From Tardiphaga sp051811025 (GTDB lineage Bacteria; Pseudomonadota; Alphaproteobacteria; Rhizobiales; Xanthobacteraceae), in contig NZ_JBPWQE010000001.1 in assembly GCF_051811025.1 (NCBI RefSeq), positions 2,604,001 to 2,668,000 on the forward strand: DNA of 64,000 nt, read 5' to 3'. Below the pieces are notes generated by a model. That model did not search any database, was not told where the DNA came from, and saw only the letters and a program-made list of their open reading frames with translations. Every line of letters begins with the position of its first letter. The first letter of the stretch is position 1. The position numbers were made by a program, and so were the translations under genes. This document shows, in pieces, positions 16,990 through 24,069 of this stretch.

Positions 16990-17541
16990 TTAGCCGCGCG
17001 CGCCCGGGCGCTTGCGCTGCACAACGATCTTCATCTTCTGACGACCCTTGCTCGCCGCGGCGCGGGAGCGCGAGCGACGCGGCTGTTCACGCGCCGCGGG
17101 CTTGTCGTCAGTTGCCGAGGTGCTGGCAAAGGACTGCCGGAGATTGTCGAGCGTCGAGGTGAGGGCGCCGACCTGTTCATTGAGCTTGCGCGCTTCGTTC
17201 TGCTGCGCCGTCATCAGACGCTGCATGGTCTGCAACTGATCCTGCACGACCTGGAGCTGATCGATCGACTGCTGCTGGGTGGCCTCGATGCCCTTGGTCT
17301 TTTCGATCAGCTGTTCGGACGCCTGCGCGACACGGGCCTGTTGCAGGCGCGATGCGGTGAGCCGCTCCGGCTCCGGCGTTGCGCCGCTATAGCTGCGCCA
17401 TGCGAAGATTCCGCCGATGCCAATCACGACCAAAAACAGGGCTGCAGCCGCAACCATGATCGGCTGCTGGCTAAGACGCCAGGTGTGACGGGGTTCGGAC
17501 GCGTAACTGTGTTGGGAAGCGCTCGGCATGATTTCGACCAT
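16990..17541 (-). CDS. Membrane-anchored coiled-coil protein
   Basis: A 183-residue protein (ATG 17541; an upstream ATG at 17586 would add 15 residues). One membrane segment lies at about residues 29-49. It is followed by a long helix rich in Gln, Glu and Leu (ATQQQSIDQLQVVQDQLQTM) with heptad spacing, then a basic tail with many Arg and Lys (PRRSRSRAAASKGRQKMK). The layout suggests a single-pass inner membrane protein with a periplasmic coiled coil. Function unknown. Confidence 0.72.
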   Translation of the reverse strand: MVEIMPSASQHSYASEPRHTWRLSQQPIMVAAAALFLVVIGIGGIFAWRSYSGATPEPERLTASRLQQARVAQASEQLIEKTKGIEATQQQSIDQLQVVQDQLQTMQRLMTAQQNEARKLNEQVGALTSTLDNLRQSFASTSATDDKPAAREQPRRSRSRAAASKGRQKMKIVVQRKRPGARG

Positions 17542-17689
17542 GAAGCTCGAAGTCCTATGGCGTGTGATCGTTCCAATCCGCGACAAACCATCCAGAACGC
17601 GTGGATTTGAGGAGGTTCGCGGCCAAGTTCAACGAAAATAAGGCTCGGGTGGCAATAACGTGGCCTGACCCGTGGCGGTGCGCGAATGG

Positions 17690-17761
17690 CGCTCCCTAGC
17701 GGAATCGAACCGCTCTCTCCACCGTGAAAGGGTGGCGTCCTAACCGATAGACGAAGGGAGC
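17690..17761 (-). tRNA. tRNA-Glu (anticodon UUC)
   Basis: Read on the minus strand, GCTCCCT pairs with AGGGAGC as the acceptor stem. The anticodon stem CCACC/GGTGG encloses the loop CTTTCAC with anticodon TTC. The T arm is AGCGG-TTCGATT-CCGCT and the discriminator base is G. The CCA end is not encoded. The sequence looks intact and functional. Confidence 0.95.
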
Positions 17762-18089
17762 AAAAAACCCCGGTCGATCCAGCGGCCTGAAATCAGGCCA
17801 AGGATACCGCGGTTCTGCACGGCTATTTCTAAAATCGCCGCAACATCAAAGCTTTAGGGCTGATCTATCGCGGGCGGCACCGACCGAAAGCAAATCAGTT
17901 TGGTGCCAGCGGCCGAACGTATAGTGACGTTTGTTCGGGTCGGCAAGTGGGCGGTGAGGGATCAGGTGGATGATCCCCATGCGTGGCGCACGGACCTTGT
18001 GCACAGGACATTTCGAACTCTTCTGCACCTCTCAACGGTTCTTAAAGCATGCGGGCTTAAGGCTCTCTCCGGGGGCGTGGAGTGATGCG
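17762..18089. other. 328-base stretch without a convincing gene
   Basis: Between tRNA-Glu and the PilZ gene no frame has both a ribosome site and sensible composition; a 60-codon minus-strand frame (17846-18028) is judged noise. A short palindrome GGCCTGA-AA-TCAGGCC lies near 17784. The tRNA promoter (minus strand) and the PilZ leader must lie here. Confidence 0.5.
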
Positions 18090-18344
18090 ATGGCAGTGAC
18101 GAAAAAACGCGACACACGCCGGTCCGTGCACCAGGCCGGATGGATCACGCTGGACGGTGGATTCGCGGCCCGGCAATGCAATGTGCTGGACCTCTCGACC
18201 TCCGGCGCGAAAGTCGTCGTCGACGATCCCACGTCGGTCCCCAACAAGATGAAGCTGGCTTTCTCGCGCGACGCGCGCACCGGGCGTACGTGTGAAGTGG
18301 TCTGGCGCCGCGGCAAGACGCTGGGCGTTCGCTTTATCGCGTAG
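18090..18344 (+). CDS. PilZ domain protein
   Basis: An 84-residue single PilZ domain, a fold that often binds cyclic di-GMP. It opens with RRSVHQAGWITLDGG and has the LDLSTSGAKV box and a late EVVWRRGKTLGVRF strand. The RxxxR part of the c-di-GMP switch appears as KKRDTRR at residues 5-11, which is near but not identical to the best binders. The ATG at 18090 follows GGAG with seven bases spacing. Such stand-alone PilZ genes are frequent in Bradyrhizobium; the partner is unknown. Confidence 0.85.
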   Translation: MAVTKKRDTRRSVHQAGWITLDGGFAARQCNVLDLSTSGAKVVVDDPTSVPNKMKLAFSRDARTGRTCEVVWRRGKTLGVRFIA

Positions 18345-18356
18345 GGCTCCACGATC

Positions 18357-18509
18357 GTGCGCCCCGATATCGTCATTCCTGTATTGATGGGCTGCGCGCT
18401 GCTGTGGTGGATCAGCCGTGGCATGAACTGGTCCACGCGCCTTATCGTGGCCGCGATCACGCTGGTGGTGATCATGGGCATCCTGCTGCTCGAACGCTCG
18501 CTGAACTAA
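18357..18509 (+). CDS. Possible 50-residue two-helix membrane protein
   Basis: A GTG-started frame 12 bases after the PilZ stop, coding 50 residues with two hydrophobic segments (IVIPVLMGCALLWWI and LIVAAITLVVIMGILLL) joined by a short polar turn, ending ERSLN. The composition is right for a small inner membrane protein and spacing suggests cotranscription with the PilZ gene. The ribosome site (GGGCTCCACGATC) is weak, so the call is tentative. Confidence 0.45.
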   Translation: MRPDIVIPVLMGCALLWWISRGMNWSTRLIVAAITLVVIMGILLLERSLN

Positions 18510-18530
18510 CGTTCAAGCGAACGCCTGCGC

Positions 18531-19178
18531 TCAGGAGAGCGGTGGCGCGACATAGATCTGGAAGCCCGGCCGGGCCGAGATCGCCTGATACCAGCGTTGC
18601 AGATGCGGAAGTGCAGGGCGGATAACGCCCTCGACGCCGAACCAGCGCCGCGCGTAGCAGCCGATGGCGAGATCGGCGAGGCTGAAGTCGTCGCCTTCCA
18701 TCCAGGCACTTTCGGAGACTTGCCGGTCGATGATTTCCCACAGCGCCGCATTGGCATCCGCGGCCTTCTGCAGCGCGACCATGTCGCGGTCGGCGACAGG
18801 CGTCCGCACTAGTCCCCAGAACAACGGGCGCTCGGCCGGCTGCAGCGTCGTCAGCGTCCAATCGAGCCAGCGCTCCATCCTGGCGCGCACTTTTGGCGTG
18901 AATGGGTAGAGGGTCGATGTAGCGCCATAGGCCAGGGCGATATAGCGCATGATGGAATTGGATTCCCACAGCACGAAATCGCCTTGCACCAATGTGGGCA
19001 CGCGGCCGTTGGGATTCATCGCCAGATAGTCGGCCTCGCCGTTGCGGCCAAACTGCATGCCGGCATCGACGCGGTCATAGGCGACGTCGAGCTCATGGCA
19101 GCACCACAGAACCTTTTGCACATTGACCGAATTGGCACGGCCCCAGATCTGCAGGGATGGGGTGGGAGTCTGTGGCAC
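18531..19178 (-). CDS. Glutathione S-transferase family protein
   Basis: A 215-residue GST. The N-terminal thioredoxin-like domain has WGRANSVNVQKVLWCC (active-site region with Ser/Asn) and the conserved NGRVPTL-x-LWESNSIMRYIA glutathione-binding stretch. The all-helical C-terminal domain holds FSLADLAIGCYARRW, the usual N-capping box. GSTs join glutathione to electrophiles or reduce peroxides; the substrate is unknown. Separate transcription is likely, since it faces the preceding short gene end to end. Confidence 0.9.
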   Translation of the reverse strand: MPQTPTPSLQIWGRANSVNVQKVLWCCHELDVAYDRVDAGMQFGRNGEADYLAMNPNGRVPTLVQGDFVLWESNSIMRYIALAYGATSTLYPFTPKVRARMERWLDWTLTTLQPAERPLFWGLVRTPVADRDMVALQKAADANAALWEIIDRQVSESAWMEGDDFSLADLAIGCYARRWFGVEGVIRPALPHLQRWYQAISARPGFQIYVAPPLS

Positions 19179-19285
19179 GATGAACCTCGCTGGCGGATAA
19201 GCGCCGCAGGTTTAGCCAGCAACGCGCCGCCATCGCAAGGCCGGTCTCGCGCCGAGATCTCACAAAGGAGCGAGCCGGCAAACGA

Positions 19286-19313
19286 AACAGGCCCCGCGTG
19301 AGCGAGGCCTGTT
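19286..19313 (-). terminator. Terminator of the 26-residue membrane protein gene
   Basis: AACAGGCC at 19286-19293 and GGCCTGTT at 19306-19313 form an 8-bp stem, continued after one mismatch by CGC/GCG around a GTGA loop. Read on the minus strand it is followed by a T-rich run. It lies 22 bases after the stop of the small gene at 19336. Confidence 0.7.
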
Positions 19314-19335
19314 CATTGGTTCAGCTTGGGAGGCG

Positions 19336-19416
19336 TCAGCGACCGAAGAAGAGCCACAGCAGAATGATTACCGGAATCGGCACACCCAGCAGCCAGAGTA
19401 AAATTCCACGTCCCAT
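19336..19416 (-). CDS. 26-residue hydrophobic membrane protein
   Basis: ATG at 19416, stop at 19336-19338, preceded by GGAGGCTGAGACA as a strong ribosome site. The peptide begins MGRGILLWLLGVPIP and continues as one hydrophobic helix ending LFFGR, so it is a single membrane segment with a proline kink. Similar tiny proteins are widespread in proteobacteria, but no function is known to me. It has a perfect sigma-EcfG type promoter (19452-19476) 36 bases upstream and its own terminator, so this is a complete small transcription unit that ordinary gene callers miss because of its length. Confidence 0.82.
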   Translation of the reverse strand: MGRGILLWLLGVPIPVIILLWLFFGR

Positions 19417-19451
19417 TGTCTCAGCCTCCATGAAATCAGGTTCGCATTGAC

Positions 19452-19476
19452 AACGCGACACGCCTCATGGAGTTCC
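19452..19476 (-). promoter_or_regulatory. Sigma-EcfG type promoter (general stress response)
   Basis: On the minus strand the sequence is GGAAC, 16 bases, CGTT, an exact match to the alphaproteobacterial general stress sigma factor consensus. The predicted start of RNA is near 19446, giving a leader of about 30 bases that carries the ribosome site of the 26-residue protein gene. Confidence 0.75.
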
Positions 19477-19508
19477 GCAACTACACACGCAGCAGCGCAT
19501 TTTGTGAG

Positions 19509-19958
19509 TTACCAATGCCCGGTGTTGGGCATTGACGACCACGGCTCTTGCGGCGGCAGCGCGTCGCCTTTCTGCAGAAGCTCGATGGAATGCAGATCGG
19601 GCGAACGCACGAACGCCATCTGGCCATCGCGCGGCGGACGATTAATGGTGATGCCGAGCTTCATCAGCCGATCGCAGGTCGCATAGATGTCGTCGACCTC
19701 GTAAGCGAGATGGCCGAAATAGCGATCCTCGCCGTATTTCTCTTCGTCCCAGTTGTAAGTGAGTTCGACCAGCGGCGCGCCGCGCCCTTTGGTCTTGGCC
19801 AGCAGCGCCTCGTCTTCGGCAGCGCACAAGAACACCAGCGTGAATTTCGCCTTGTCGTTATCGATGCGGCGGACTTCCTTGAGCCCCAGCGCATCGGCAT
19901 AGAATTTCAGGGCAACGTCCAGATTGCGGACGCGAAGCATGGTGTGGAGGTAACGCAT
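19509..19958 (-). CDS. gloA: Lactoylglutathione lyase (glyoxalase I)
   Basis: A 149-residue metalloenzyme that turns the methylglyoxal-glutathione hemithioacetal into S-lactoylglutathione. Two beta-alpha-beta-beta-beta units are visible and all four metal ligands can be placed: His in RYLHTMLRV, Glu in LVELTYN, His in YFGHLAYEV and Glu in LHSIELLQ. The ATG at 19958 has a GGAGACATTCC ribosome site. It fits the detoxification and stress theme of its neighbours. The nickel or zinc preference cannot be told from the sequence. Confidence 0.93.
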   Translation of the reverse strand: MRYLHTMLRVRNLDVALKFYADALGLKEVRRIDNDKAKFTLVFLCAAEDEALLAKTKGRGAPLVELTYNWDEEKYGEDRYFGHLAYEVDDIYATCDRLMKLGITINRPPRDGQMAFVRSPDLHSIELLQKGDALPPQEPWSSMPNTGHW

Positions 19959-20097
19959 TGGAATGTCTCCGTGGGGTCGACACAGACGTGCAACTGCAAA
20001 GGCAGCGGTGCCTGCCATAGCAGCTTAATGCGAAAAATGGCAGATGTCGTAGCGACAACGACGGTGCATCTACGGGATTGTGAGGTTCACTGGCTTT

Positions 20098-20316
20098 TCA
20101 GGCGCTCACATCGACAATGGCCGGCGTATCGATCTCCTGCTTGTGCCAGACCGTCAGATCCTTGCGCGGCTTTTGCCACGCATATTCGTCACCACTTTTC
20201 TGAAGATGCTGAATGGCCGCGACATGTGCGTCGTCGGCGTTCTTTGCCTCGACGACGATCTCCACGGATTCCTCGATGGAGCGAACGACGACGACGCTAA
20301 AAAATTTCCTTGCCAT
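20098..20316 (-). CDS. 72-residue hypothetical protein with stress promoter
   Basis: A 72-residue soluble protein (MARKFFSVVVVRSIEESVEI at the start, then an alanine-rich helix and a WQKPRKDLTVWHKQEI segment). The alternation of strands and helix suggests a small alpha/beta fold. No family recognised. There is no Shine-Dalgarno sequence: the -10 element CGTT of an exact sigma-EcfG promoter ends only nine bases before the ATG. Its mRNA would therefore begin at or just before the start codon (leaderless). Confidence 0.75.
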   Translation of the reverse strand: MARKFFSVVVVRSIEESVEIVVEAKNADDAHVAAIQHLQKSGDEYAWQKPRKDLTVWHKQEIDTPAIVDVSA

Positions 20317-20324
20317 GCGAGTAT

Positions 20325-20349
20325 AACGAGGAGTGTAAGGCTACGTTCC
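20325..20349 (-). promoter_or_regulatory. Sigma-EcfG type promoter giving a leaderless mRNA
   Basis: Minus-strand GGAAC (20345-20349), 16-base spacer, CGTT (20325-20328), exact to consensus. Transcription would start about 20316-20319, that is, at the A of the ATG of the 72-residue protein. Confidence 0.75.
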
Positions 20350-20427
20350 CGCAGGCAATAAGCCGTTGGCTCGCCTGTCGCTTTATCGGCGACTTTGTCG
20401 TGAGGCGGGCAGTCGCAAAGGTCGTGG

Positions 20428-20949
20428 CTAGGTGGGAGCGATGCTGAGTTGATAATCGTCGATCTTTTCCCGGGTAATATCGACAATGGCACCGGGAAAG
20501 CGAACGGCGTTACCGGCAGCGTCGAGCGTGCACTTGCCGCGCGCATAGACCCAATGCGTGTCGCCGTGAGAGATGACGCGATATTCGCGTGAAAACACCT
20601 GACCTGTCGTCAGTGAGCGATTGATATCGGCGGTGACATCATCGATGTCGTCCGGATGAATGGCATTCAGCCAGTCTTTCAACGGCGGGCCCCGCGAGGC
20701 CAAATCCGCATTGACGCCAAACAGGCGGGCGAATTTGCTATCGGCATAAACGCGGTCGTTGGCGATGTCCCAGTCCCAGGTGCCGACCAGCCGATCGCGA
20801 ATGGTAGTGTCGTCCTGATGGCGGGTGCCGGTTCGAGCCGCTTCGAGTGACGCGATGCGCAGGATCTGCGCTAGGATGGTTTGATGGTCGTTCTCCGCCG
20901 ACGCGGCGAGCTCCCGGCAGATTTCCGAGATGGGCCGGCCGACAATCAT
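20428..20949 (-). CDS. PAS domain protein
   Basis: A 173-residue cytosolic protein. The first 50 residues are helical; a PAS_3-type domain follows at about 50-168 (GTWDWDIANDRVYADSKFARLFG, then INAIHPDDIDDV-like HPDD, REYRVISHGDTHWVYARG, and GAIVDITREK). No output domain (kinase, cyclase, HTH) is attached, so it may sense by protein-protein contact, as do stand-alone PAS proteins in stress signalling. The ligand is unknown. It is divergent from the 41-residue gene. Confidence 0.87.
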   Translation of the reverse strand: MIVGRPISEICRELAASAENDHQTILAQILRIASLEAARTGTRHQDDTTIRDRLVGTWDWDIANDRVYADSKFARLFGVNADLASRGPPLKDWLNAIHPDDIDDVTADINRSLTTGQVFSREYRVISHGDTHWVYARGKCTLDAAGNAVRFPGAIVDITREKIDDYQLSIAPT

Positions 20950-21127
20950 GCAGCGCTCCCCATCATCGGATGCTCCGGGAACTTATTGGCCAACCGGTCG
21001 TAGTATTGCGTATATTGATAGGCATTCAATTCAACGTGCAGGGAAAGGTTCCGAAACCTTTCTGTACAACTTTGGAGTGTTACGCGTGTGGCGGTTTGGA
21101 AGAGCTTCGGACGAGGAGGCTTTAAAA

Positions 21128-21253
21128 ATGGTTGTGACTTACCTCACCATCAATGAGCCGGAGCGCCGTCGCGAAATATTCGAACTCGCTGAGAAGTATG
21201 CGAAGGAGACCGCCGCTCCGCCGATCTCACAGGACAACGACGACAAGAAGTAA
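21128..21253 (+). CDS. 41-residue small protein
   Basis: ATG at 21128 with a GAGGAGG ribosome site nine bases upstream. The product is hydrophilic and helical (NEPERRREIFELAEKYAKE, then a short acidic and lysine tail). No membrane segment or signal. A near-consensus stress promoter (GGAAC, 16 bases, CGTA at 20978-21002) lies upstream. Function unknown. Confidence 0.65.
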   Translation: MVVTYLTINEPERRREIFELAEKYAKETAAPPISQDNDDKK

Positions 21254-21461
21254 CACACGGGCGAAGGCACGAACCGGGCAGGGCTGCCTCACGATGCGGT
21301 TCTGTAGTTTAGTTTGATCGCGGGAGTGCCGAAAATTAACAGTCCACAACAGCTTCGTTAAAATCCGCGCAGCCAAGTAACCTTCATCGGTTAGGTTAAA
21401 ACCAGAGTATGATTGCGCGGAAATAAGGGTGAGCTATTCATTTCCTATCGAGGGAGTGACC

Positions 21462-21647
21462 ATGTCCGCTTCGTTTCACAATGCCGACAAGCCGACGCAT
21501 CGACGGGTGATGCTGGTAGGGTTTCTTTTCTGCGCAGCCTTTGTCGCCGTGAGCTTCTTTGCACGGCCGCAGCCGGCAACGGACCATGTCCTGCTGAAAG
21601 CCGACAAGCTCACTCGCACCGCCGGCCAGCCTGTGGCTGCCAACTGA
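21462..21647 (+). CDS. 61-residue single-pass membrane protein
   Basis: ATG at 21462 with GAGGGAG seven bases upstream. Residues 17-36 form one hydrophobic segment (VMLVGFLFCAAFVAVSFF) after a basic stretch (THRR), so the C-terminal 24 residues would face the periplasm. Function unknown. It converges with the next minus-strand gene, 10 bases between stops. Confidence 0.7.
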   Translation: MSASFHNADKPTHRRVMLVGFLFCAAFVAVSFFARPQPATDHVLLKADKLTRTAGQPVAAN

Positions 21648-21657
21648 ACCGAGCGCT

Positions 21658-21870
21658 TTAGCGCTGGCTCGGTGTGGTGTTGGGTGTGAAGGGCATGATC
21701 ACGCGTACGGGCTCTTGCGACGCAGGTCGCTCATAGGCGACACGCTGGACGCTTTTGCTTGCAATAGCGGGTGTCGGCTCGAGGAGCCACGGTACGAAGG
21801 CGATCACTCCGCAGACAAGCGCGACTGCGCTGAGCAGGAATACGCCATTATCTTCTTCTCTCTGTCCCAT
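21658..21870 (-). CDS. 70-residue single-pass membrane protein
   Basis: A short protein with one hydrophobic segment (GVFLLSAVALVCGVIAFVPW) near the N-terminus and a polar C-terminal tail (ERPASQEPVRVIMPFTPNTT). The start could be ATG 21870 or GTG 21888. No strong ribosome site is visible for either, which lowers confidence. Function unknown. Confidence 0.55.
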   Translation of the reverse strand: MGQREEDNGVFLLSAVALVCGVIAFVPWLLEPTPAIASKSVQRVAYERPASQEPVRVIMPFTPNTTPSQR

Positions 21871-21942
21871 GCCACGGAAACACCGCACTGCGGCTTTCGT
21901 TCCGATGAGCTATACGACCGCATAAGAGCGGCGGGGAATGTC

Positions 21943-22164
21943 ATGAGAATTGTCGTTGTTGGACTGCTGATCGCTGTCGTGCCGCTGCAGGCCTTCGCTG
22001 CGGCGTCGAAGAAACCGGCGGCAACGAAGCAGAGCATGAAGCCAGCACCGCGAAAGCCAAATATCTGTGCTCAATACGGTGCCGGCTTCGTGCAGGTTGA
22101 GGGGACGTCGACCTGCGTCAGGATCGGCGGGAGCGTCGGCATTGGTGGGGGCTTTTCGCGATAG
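21943..22164 (+). CDS. Short exported protein carrying a porin-2 N-terminal motif
   Basis: A 73-residue protein. Residues 1-19 form a signal peptide; a Lys/Pro-rich linker follows. Then CAQYGAGFVQVEGTSTCVRI, which matches the N-terminal motif of alphaproteobacterial general porins (Porin_2: Cys, YGxGF, GT-x-TC, IGG). The protein ends 12 residues later (GGSVGIGGGFSR) instead of continuing into a beta barrel. The two cysteines could form a disulfide. It may be a relict porin or a small protein that has kept only this disulfide loop. A GGAAA-N17-CGTT sequence ahead of it could be a weak stress promoter. Confidence 0.7.
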   Translation: MRIVVVGLLIAVVPLQAFAAASKKPAATKQSMKPAPRKPNICAQYGAGFVQVEGTSTCVRIGGSVGIGGGFSR

Positions 22165-22196
22165 AGCGCGGATCGCAGCCGGGACGGGAGGTTACC

Positions 22197-22364
22197 TCAT
22201 ACCTTCTTGTCGAGCTCGACCGGCGGCTCCGGCGGCTCGTGATGGTCGTCATAGGCCCGTTTTGCCTGCAACTGGTCCCATGCCCCCGTGCGCAATGACA
22301 GCCGCCCGTAAGGAGGCGGGTTCGGCCTCAGTTCGACGGTTTGAACGACAAGGGCTTTGGACAT
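22197..22364 (-). CDS. 55-residue hypothetical protein
   Basis: A short frame with ATG at 22364 (a second in-frame ATG at 22367) after GGGGA, ending TGA at 22197-22199. The product is polar: MSKALVVQTVELRPNPPPYG at the start, an Arg/Gln-rich helix, then DDHHEPPEPPVELDKK. The proline and charge-rich end resembles other short unknown proteins of this group. Its composition and codon choice look coding, but no family is known to me. Confidence 0.6.
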   Translation of the reverse strand: MSKALVVQTVELRPNPPPYGRLSLRTGAWDQLQAKRAYDDHHEPPEPPVELDKKV

Positions 22365-22618
22365 CATTCCCCATAATGCCGCCGGGGCGATTGGGTTCTC
22401 CGAGCTCTGGAAGTGCAGTTAAAGCCGGGTTGGCGGAATCTTCGGCATTTGAACGATTGCTTGTGGGGTAAGCGAGCGGCACCAGGAACAAGTCGCAGTA
22501 GTCCGTGTTTTGCACTCATCAGACGGCATAGGGCCGCATTGCGTGGACGAAGATTTCAATGACGCCGGCGAGCAGCTCACCACCTACATCAACCAGTTGA
22601 TCGAAGAGGCTGACGACG

Positions 22619-22792
22619 ATGGACGACCGGAAGAACAAGGGGCAGCCGGATCGCAGCAAGATCAATATGCACGAGGCGCATGAAGTGAAATACTGGACCC
22701 ATCAGCTCGGCGTTTCCCGCGAGCAGCTGCAGGCGGCGGTGGAGAAAGTTGGCAATGCGGCCGCGGCAGTGCGCAAGGAACTGGCGCACTAG
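22619..22792 (+). CDS. DUF3606 family small protein
   Basis: A 57-residue protein with the DUF3606 pattern: a DRSKINMHEAHEVKYW segment, then LGVSREQLQAAVEKVGNAAAAVR forming a small two-helix domain, and a lysine-rich start. Function is unknown; the family is frequent in Bradyrhizobium and Rhizobium. AGAGG lies nine bases before the ATG. A near-consensus stress promoter (GGAAC, 16 bases, TGTT at 22485-22509) is upstream. A second, degenerate relative is at 26110. Confidence 0.82.
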   Translation: MDDRKNKGQPDRSKINMHEAHEVKYWTHQLGVSREQLQAAVEKVGNAAAAVRKELAH

Positions 22793-22834
22793 AGGGATGC
22801 AATTGACCAAGGGAAACTGACCAAGTGAACAAGC

Positions 22835-22860
22835 AAACAGCACCCGAAGGGGGGCTGTTT
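22835..22860 (+). terminator. Terminator between the DUF3606 and PRC-barrel genes
   Basis: AAACAGC at 22835-22841 pairs with GCTGTTT at 22854-22860; after one mismatch a further CCC/GGG pair closes on a GAAG loop. T-rich on the plus strand. It lies between convergent genes and could serve both. Confidence 0.65.
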
Positions 22861-22896
22861 TCCTGTGTCCATGCCGCTGTCCATGCCGCGTGCGCG

Positions 22897-23262
22897 TCAG
22901 ACGCTCATGGGAATGCCATAGTAGTCGTTCACTGCACGGGCCCGCGACGTGTCGGCCCAATTCCAACTGTTGTCGTTGCCGTATTTGGGGGCGTTCTCCA
23001 GCTGCTGCTGCGTCACGCCGGTGCGATAACCGCCCAGTGCGGTATCATATTTCAGCGACTGCCAAGGCAGGGGATAGTGATCATCACCGATCCCCAGAAA
23101 GCCGCCGAAGCTCAGGACGGCGTATGAGACCCTGCCGCTTTTCTTGTCGATCATCACGCGCTCGATGGAGCCGATCTTCTGGTCGTCAGCGCCGAACACT
23201 GCGGTGCCTTCGACCTTGTCGCTGCCAATCAGGTTACCTTGTTCACTTGCTTCGATGGGCAT
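22897..23262 (-). CDS. PRC-barrel domain protein
   Basis: A 121-residue protein. The PRC-barrel (photoreaction-centre H-like) domain is seen at about 10-80: LIGSDKVEGTAVFGADDQKIG, SIERVMIDKKSGRVSYAVLSFGGFLG and HYPLPWQSLKYD. Stand-alone forms of this domain are common in stress-related gene sets. The C-terminal tail is Asn/Trp-rich. AAAGGAGG precedes the ATG (GGAGGCTCTGC). Function unknown. Confidence 0.88.
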   Translation of the reverse strand: MPIEASEQGNLIGSDKVEGTAVFGADDQKIGSIERVMIDKKSGRVSYAVLSFGGFLGIGDDHYPLPWQSLKYDTALGGYRTGVTQQQLENAPKYGNDNSWNWADTSRARAVNDYYGIPMSV

Positions 23263-23359
23263 GCAGAGCCTCCTTTTTGGTTGGGTCTGGCCAACAGGTA
23301 AAAGGGAGAAACGTTCGTGCGTCGTTGCGGCGCAAATGTTTTGGGCGCGCCCAGCGTCC

Positions 23360-23611
23360 TCAGCGACTGGCCACGAGACGCAGGCGCGGCTTCAACGTAT
23401 CCTGCAAGTCGTCAGCAAGCCTGAGGACCCGCGGATCGCTGGAGCGGGCCGCGCAGGTTGAGAACTGATTGACGGAGCGCATAAGAGCCTCGCGCTCTTC
23501 GCGCGTGCGTGTGACATGCGGACTCGACAGGCGCAGCACCATTTGACCCAGGCCGACGAGCAATTCGTCGAGCGCTTTGTCGATCTTCGCGATCTGTTCA
23601 ATCATCGCCAT
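23360..23611 (-). CDS. 83-residue helical hypothetical protein
   Basis: A short all-helical protein (IEQIAKIDKALDELLVGLGQ, REEREALMRSVNQF, ADDLQDTLKPRL). No membrane segment. Its promoter region contains GGAAC, 15 bases, CGCTT on the minus strand, a poor stress-promoter match. Function unknown. Confidence 0.6.
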   Translation of the reverse strand: MAMIEQIAKIDKALDELLVGLGQMVLRLSSPHVTRTREEREALMRSVNQFSTCAARSSDPRVLRLADDLQDTLKPRLRLVASR

Positions 23612-23746
23612 TACTCCACTCGCACGCGTGTCCGTGCGACACCGCGTACATTCATGGAGAGGAAAGCGTCGGCTTTGCGAGCCGTTCCGATAACCGACCC
23701 CTCATGGTGAATGAAGCGTAAAGCCGGTGTGGGGCGCGTTAAGGCT

Positions 23747-23965
23747 TCACCCGGAGCTAATCGGCGCCTTGTCGCGGGGGAGCGCAGCCAAGCGACGCGT
23801 ATAGGGTGACGGCTTCATTTTGCGATGCGTCACGGGAATCATCTTGTCGCGTCCGTTGTGTTCATCGAAGGCGCGAAGCCGCTCTCTGATGAATTCGGGG
23901 TGCGCCGCGTGAAAGGCCTGAAGCTGGCGTGCGAGCTGCGCACGGCGATAGCGAATGGGCATCAT
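23747..23965 (-). CDS. 72-residue basic hypothetical protein
   Basis: A basic, Arg-rich short protein (MMPIRYRRAQLARQLQAFH, then ERLRAFDEHNG, then HRKMKPSPYTRRLAALPRDK). It may bind nucleic acid but there is no recognised motif. Reading frame and composition look coding, without a clear ribosome site. Confidence 0.5.
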   Translation of the reverse strand: MMPIRYRRAQLARQLQAFHAAHPEFIRERLRAFDEHNGRDKMIPVTHRKMKPSPYTRRLAALPRDKAPISSG

Positions 23966-24012
23966 GACGCACTTCCGGTCTGGAACCCGAGCGGTGAAAT
24001 CTTACAGGCCCT

Positions 24013-24037
24013 GAAACCAACAAAAAAGCTTGGCGTT
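24013..24037 (+). promoter_or_regulatory. Near-consensus sigma-EcfG promoter
   Basis: GAAAC, 16 bases, CGTT on the plus strand; one mismatch in the -35 element. RNA would start near 24043, 27 bases before the ATG of the Gly/Tyr-rich protein and ahead of its AAAGGG ribosome site. Confidence 0.5.
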
Positions 24038-24069
24038 ATTTGGCCGGTGGTGAACAGAAAGGGTATCAC

